Part shown: piece after piece, positions 60,243-64,000 of the stretch
Position numbering within the stretch: the stretch's first letter is position 1
Layout of the letters: every line of letters starts with the position of its first letter
Notes under the pieces: model-generated
Database searches by the model: none
What the model was told of the DNA's origin: nothing
What the model saw: only the letters and a program-made list of their open reading frames with translations
Source: Chitinophaga pinensis
GTDB taxonomy: Bacteria; Bacteroidota; Bacteroidia; Chitinophagales; CAMDFR01
Direction: 5' to 3'
Assembly (NCBI GenBank): GCA_945860705.1
Contig: CAMART010000003.1
Span: 1 to 64,000 of the forward strand
DNA: 64,000 nucleotides
Program-made: the position numbers and the translations under genes

Positions 60243-62513
60243 ATGGCAAAATTTAAGAAACAAGATGCACTAGACTATCATTCACAAGGTCGTGCAGGAA
60301 AAATAGAAGTAATACCTAGTAAACCATATAGTACACAAAGAGATTTAACTCTAGCATACTCACCGGGAGTAGCTGAACCATGTTTAGAAATAGAAAAAAA
60401 TCCAGATGATGCTTATAAGTATACTACTAAAGGAAATCTAGTAGCTGTGATTTCAAATGGTACGGCAGTACTTGGGTTGGGCGATATAGGTGCATTAGCT
60501 TCTAAGCCAGTGATGGAAGGGAAAGGACTGCTCTTCAAGATTTTTGCAGATATAGATGTATTTGATATAGAAGTAGACACAAAAAATATAGATGAATTTG
60601 TAAATACAGTAAAAAATATTGCTGTCACTTTTGGAGGTATCAATTTAGAAGATATAAAAGCTCCAGAATGTTTTGAGATTGAAAGAAGATTGAAAGAAGA
60701 ACTTGATATTCCATTGATGCATGATGACCAGCACGGTACAGCTATCATATCTGCTGCAGCATTGCTCAATGCAGTAGAACTTTCTAATAAAAAAATGAGT
60801 GAAGTAAAAATCATTATCAATGGTGCGGGTGCATCTGCAAACTCATGTGCAAAAATGTACATAGCTGTAGGAGCAAATAAAGATAATATCATGATGCTTG
60901 ATAGCAAAGGTGTGATACATAAAAACCGAACTGACTTAAATGAATACAAAGCGTTTTTTGCAATAGAAGATAAAGGCATACATACATTGAAAGATGCCAT
61001 AAAAGGTGCCGATGTATTTGTAGGATTATCTACAGGAAATATATTGAGTCAAGATATGGTAAGAAGCATGGCAAACAATTGTATCGTATTTGCACTCGCT
61101 AATCCAAATCCAGAAATCTCTTATGAACTCGCTATACAATCAAGAGAAGATATCATATTTGCTACAGGAAGAAGTGACCATCCTAACCAAGTAAATAATG
61201 TACTTGGATTTCCATTTATATTCAGAGGAGCACTTGATGTGCGAGCAAAATGTATCAATGAAGAAATGAAACTAGCTGCAACTCTTGCATTGGCTTCTAT
61301 AGCAAAGGAACCAGTACCTGAGCATATCAATCTTACCTATGGTGTGAATAATTTAAAATTTGGTAAAGAATATATCATACCAAAACCGATGGATAATAGA
61401 TTGCTATCAGCGGTGAGTGCTGCTGTAGCAAAAGCAGCTATGGATAGTGGTGTAGCTCGTCAAAACATTACAGATTGGGAAGCATATAAACTGCACTTAG
61501 ATACTAAACTTGGTAGATACAACAAGCTGATGAGAGGTATCACTAGCAAAGCAAAATCGGATCCTAAAAAAGTAGTATTTGCAGAAGCAGATAACTTTAA
61601 AATATTAAAAGCTGCTCAAGTAGCTCGTGACGAAGGTATTGCTATTCCTATTCTTCTAGGCAATAAAGATAAAATCTTAGCTATGATGGATGAATATGGA
61701 TTGGATATGAAAGATTGTATCATACGTGATGCGTGGCTTCCAGAAGAAGAAGCAAGAAGAAATGAGTTTGGAGATATGCTCTGGAAAAAAAGAGAACGTA
61801 GAGGTCTTACTCAGTATGAAGCTAGAAGAATCATGAAAGACCGAAATTATTTTGGTGCTATGCTTGTTGAAAACGGTGAAGCAGATGCTATGATATCTGG
61901 ACTGACAAGATGGTATGGTGCACCTATCAAACCTGCATTTGATGTAATAGGCAAAAGAGAAGGGGTAGATAGAGTAGCTGGCTTATATATTATTGTCACT
62001 AAAAAAGGTCCTTACTTTTTTGCTGATACTACTATGAATACAGACCCTACAGCAGAGGAATTAGCAAATATTGCTGTACTAACTGCAAACACTATCAAAC
62101 AATTTAATATTACTCCACGCATTGCCATGTTGTCTTACTCAAACTTTGGTTCTACAAATAACGGAGAGATACCACGAAAAGTACAAAAAGCTGTGAGTAT
62201 ATTACACAAAAATCATCCGGATTTGATTGTCGATGGCGATATACAAGCCAACTTTGCAGTAAATAATGATTTATTAAAAGAACAATTTCCATTCAGTCAG
62301 TTAGTAGATAAAAATGTAAACACATTCATATTTCCAAACCTTGCTTCGGGAAATATTGCTTATAAACTCATGCAAGAACTAGGCAATGCAGAAGCTATAG
62401 GACCGGTATTAATGGGACTCAAAAAACCTATACATATACTTCAATTAGGTAGTTCGGTAAGAGAGATTGTAAATATGACTGCTATTGCTGTGGTAGATGC
62501 TCAGAATAAATAA
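60243..62513 (+). CDS. maeB: NADP-dependent malic enzyme with phosphotransacetylase-like C-terminal domain
   Basis: TLAYSPGVAEPCLEI, MHDDQHGTAIISAAALLNA; C-terminal PTA-like region (FAEADNFKILKAAQVARDEGIAIPILLGN). Confidence 0.95.
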   Translation: MAKFKKQDALDYHSQGRAGKIEVIPSKPYSTQRDLTLAYSPGVAEPCLEIEKNPDDAYKYTTKGNLVAVISNGTAVLGLGDIGALASKPVMEGKGLLFKIFADIDVFDIEVDTKNIDEFVNTVKNIAVTFGGINLEDIKAPECFEIERRLKEELDIPLMHDDQHGTAIISAAALLNAVELSNKKMSEVKIIINGAGASANSCAKMYIAVGANKDNIMMLDSKGVIHKNRTDLNEYKAFFAIEDKGIHTLKDAIKGADVFVGLSTGNILSQDMVRSMANNCIVFALANPNPEISYELAIQSREDIIFATGRSDHPNQVNNVLGFPFIFRGALDVRAKCINEEMKLAATLALASIAKEPVPEHINLTYGVNNLKFGKEYIIPKPMDNRLLSAVSAAVAKAAMDSGVARQNITDWEAYKLHLDTKLGRYNKLMRGITSKAKSDPKKVVFAEADNFKILKAAQVARDEGIAIPILLGNKDKILAMMDEYGLDMKDCIIRDAWLPEEEARRNEFGDMLWKKRERRGLTQYEARRIMKDRNYFGAMLVENGEADAMISGLTRWYGAPIKPAFDVIGKREGVDRVAGLYIIVTKKGPYFFADTTMNTDPTAEELANIAVLTANTIKQFNITPRIAMLSYSNFGSTNNGEIPRKVQKAVSILHKNHPDLIVDGDIQANFAVNNDLLKEQFPFSQLVDKNVNTFIFPNLASGNIAYKLMQELGNAEAIGPVLMGLKKPIHILQLGSSVREIVNMTAIAVVDAQNK

Positions 62514-62574
62514 TATCAATAAAAAAAACGCATATTTTTACAAATATTTTAAACAAACACACAAAAATTTAAAA

Positions 62575-64000
62575 ATGAAAAAACAATTCCTAGTACTTTC
62601 AATAAGTTTATTATTCTTATTGAATTTAAATGCTCAAACAGCAAAAACTACCATTACTTGGGGTTCTGAATTTATGTCACCTAAAAAACATGTTTTTACA
62701 GGAGTTTTAGGAAATCCTAAAGATGGATACGTATCTATCAATCAGCGATATGGCAAAAGTTTGACATTACAAAAATTTAACACTGATTTAAAATTAAAAT
62801 CTGAAAATGCTGTAGACTTAAAAACTATGCCTAAAGGCTATATGAGCGAGTTTTTTTTAGATATGAATAATAAATACTATTGGGTATATTCTACATGGGA
62901 TAAGAAAGCTAAAATAGAACAACTCAATGTACGACCTATAGATATAAGTACTGCAAAACTTACAGGTAAGTCTACTCCTGTAATAAAATCAGATAAAAAA
63001 TTAGCAGGTGATTTAGTTGCTACTGGATTTTATAAAATAGGGACTGCGAATAAATGGGAAAGCGAATTATCTGATAATGGTAGCAAAGTTTTAGTTCATT
63101 ATAGATTGAAACCTGAGATAAAAGACGATTCTAAAAATAAAGATGTAATTGGATTATATGTATTTGATAGCGAATTTGAGGAAATATCAGGGAGACGTGT
63201 AGAAATGCCATATGTAGAAGAATTTCTTGATATTATGTCTTATCAAATAGATAATGCAGGCAATGCTTACATACTAGGTAAAGTATATGAAGGAAGTAAA
63301 AAAGAAAAAACAAAAGATAAAAAACCAAATTATCATTTTGAGATTTTTAAATACACTAAAGATAATTCTGAGGCAATAAAAATTTCATTAAAACTAGAAT
63401 CTACTTTTGTAAGCTCTATAAAACTTGTAGAAGGTAAAGAGGGTAATATGATATTGGTAGGCTATTATTCTAAATCTACATATGGTGCAGCAGATGGTGT
63501 ATTTTGTTTCAACCTAAATAGTACGACTAATAAAATCGAAAATAAATTTAAAGGATTTTATGAGTTTCCATCAGATATTATGAAAGCATACGAAAAAAGT
63601 AGAACTGCAAAAAAAGTAAATGATAAGGAAGCAAAAGATGCCAATGAATTAACATCTTTAAAAATCAAAGATATCATGGTAAATGAAGATGGAAGCTTTG
63701 ATGTTTTTGGAGAAGAATATACACATATATGGTATGTGAGAATAAATAATAGAAGAGTGGAATATGTTCACAAATTAATCTACGGAGATATTTATGTAAT
63801 GCGTATTGGTGCTGATGGAGAAATGAAACAAGTAAATAAAATACCAAAATATCAATTTAAATCATTAACTACATCTAGTCCTGTACTAGCTAATGAAGTA
63901 TTTGGAATGTCTTTCTATCTAGATAAAAAAGATGGTAATTATTTTATATACTATGTAGATAATCTAAAAAATCTAAATATCAAAGCTACAGATGCTCCAG
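62575..64000 (+). CDS. hypothetical secreted protein, truncated by window edge
   Basis: ATG at 62575 gives MKKQFLVLSISLLFLLNLNAQTAKTTITWGSEFMSPKKHVFTG...; appears open to window end, absent from ORF track because no stop. Confidence 0.7.
   Translation, partial: MKKQFLVLSISLLFLLNLNAQTAKTTITWGSEFMSPKKHVFTGVLGNPKDGYVSINQRYGKSLTLQKFNTDLKLKSENAVDLKTMPKGYMSEFFLDMNNKYYWVYSTWDKKAKIEQLNVRPIDISTAKLTGKSTPVIKSDKKLAGDLVATGFYKIGTANKWESELSDNGSKVLVHYRLKPEIKDDSKNKDVIGLYVFDSEFEEISGRRVEMPYVEEFLDIMSYQIDNAGNAYILGKVYEGSKKEKTKDKKPNYHFEIFKYTKDNSEAIKISLKLESTFVSSIKLVEGKEGNMILVGYYSKSTYGAADGVFCFNLNSTTNKIENKFKGFYEFPSDIMKAYEKSRTAKKVNDKEAKDANELTSLKIKDIMVNEDGSFDVFGEEYTHIWYVRINNRRVEYVHKLIYGDIYVMRIGADGEMKQVNKIPKYQFKSLTTSSPVLANEVFGMSFYLDKKDGNYFIYYVDNLKNLNIKATDAP

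Noticed and set aside
60413-61000. 195-aa minus-strand ORF inside the malic enzyme gene
   Set aside because: Fully antisense to a confidently identified gene; composition is typical of a shadow ORF.

Overview
AT-rich chromosomal window with the hallmarks of a Bacteroidota genome: three proteins with type IX secretion (T9SS) C-terminal sorting domains, TAnnTTTG-type -7 boxes, and a DUF2851 protein plus a stand-alone PASTA protein. It is densely coding. Most genes are core metabolism or housekeeping: acyl-CoA reductase, Der, AMP nucleosidase, isochorismate synthase, arginase-family, GlmM, RidA, dCMP deaminase, MtgA, CBS, TerC, topoisomerase IV B, RecQ, LolD-like ABC, MltF-like, SlyD-like, OsmC, NDH-2, AtpD/AtpC, flavodoxin, S41 protease, LipB, Cys/Met PLP enzyme, malic enzyme. 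No tRNA, rRNA, CRISPR array, transposase or prophage was recognised. I do not see a clear-cut new defence or mobile system. The best leads are: (a) several families of palindromic or heptad-periodic intergenic repeats, including a ~390 bp element bounded by inverted arms at 16794-17180 and a palindrome whose half is amplified into a 22-bp tandem array at 10879-10976; (b) a P-loop kinase plus dCMP deaminase gene pair that resembles a split DcdV/AvcD; (c) an SPFH plus zinc-ribbon pair resembling B. subtilis YdjI/YdjG without PspA; (d) a SpoIIM-DUF4129-DUF4350-MoxR-DUF58 operon of unknown function; (e) -7 boxes so close to start codons that leaderless mRNAs are predicted. All family assignments are from reading protein motifs by eye; no database searches were run.
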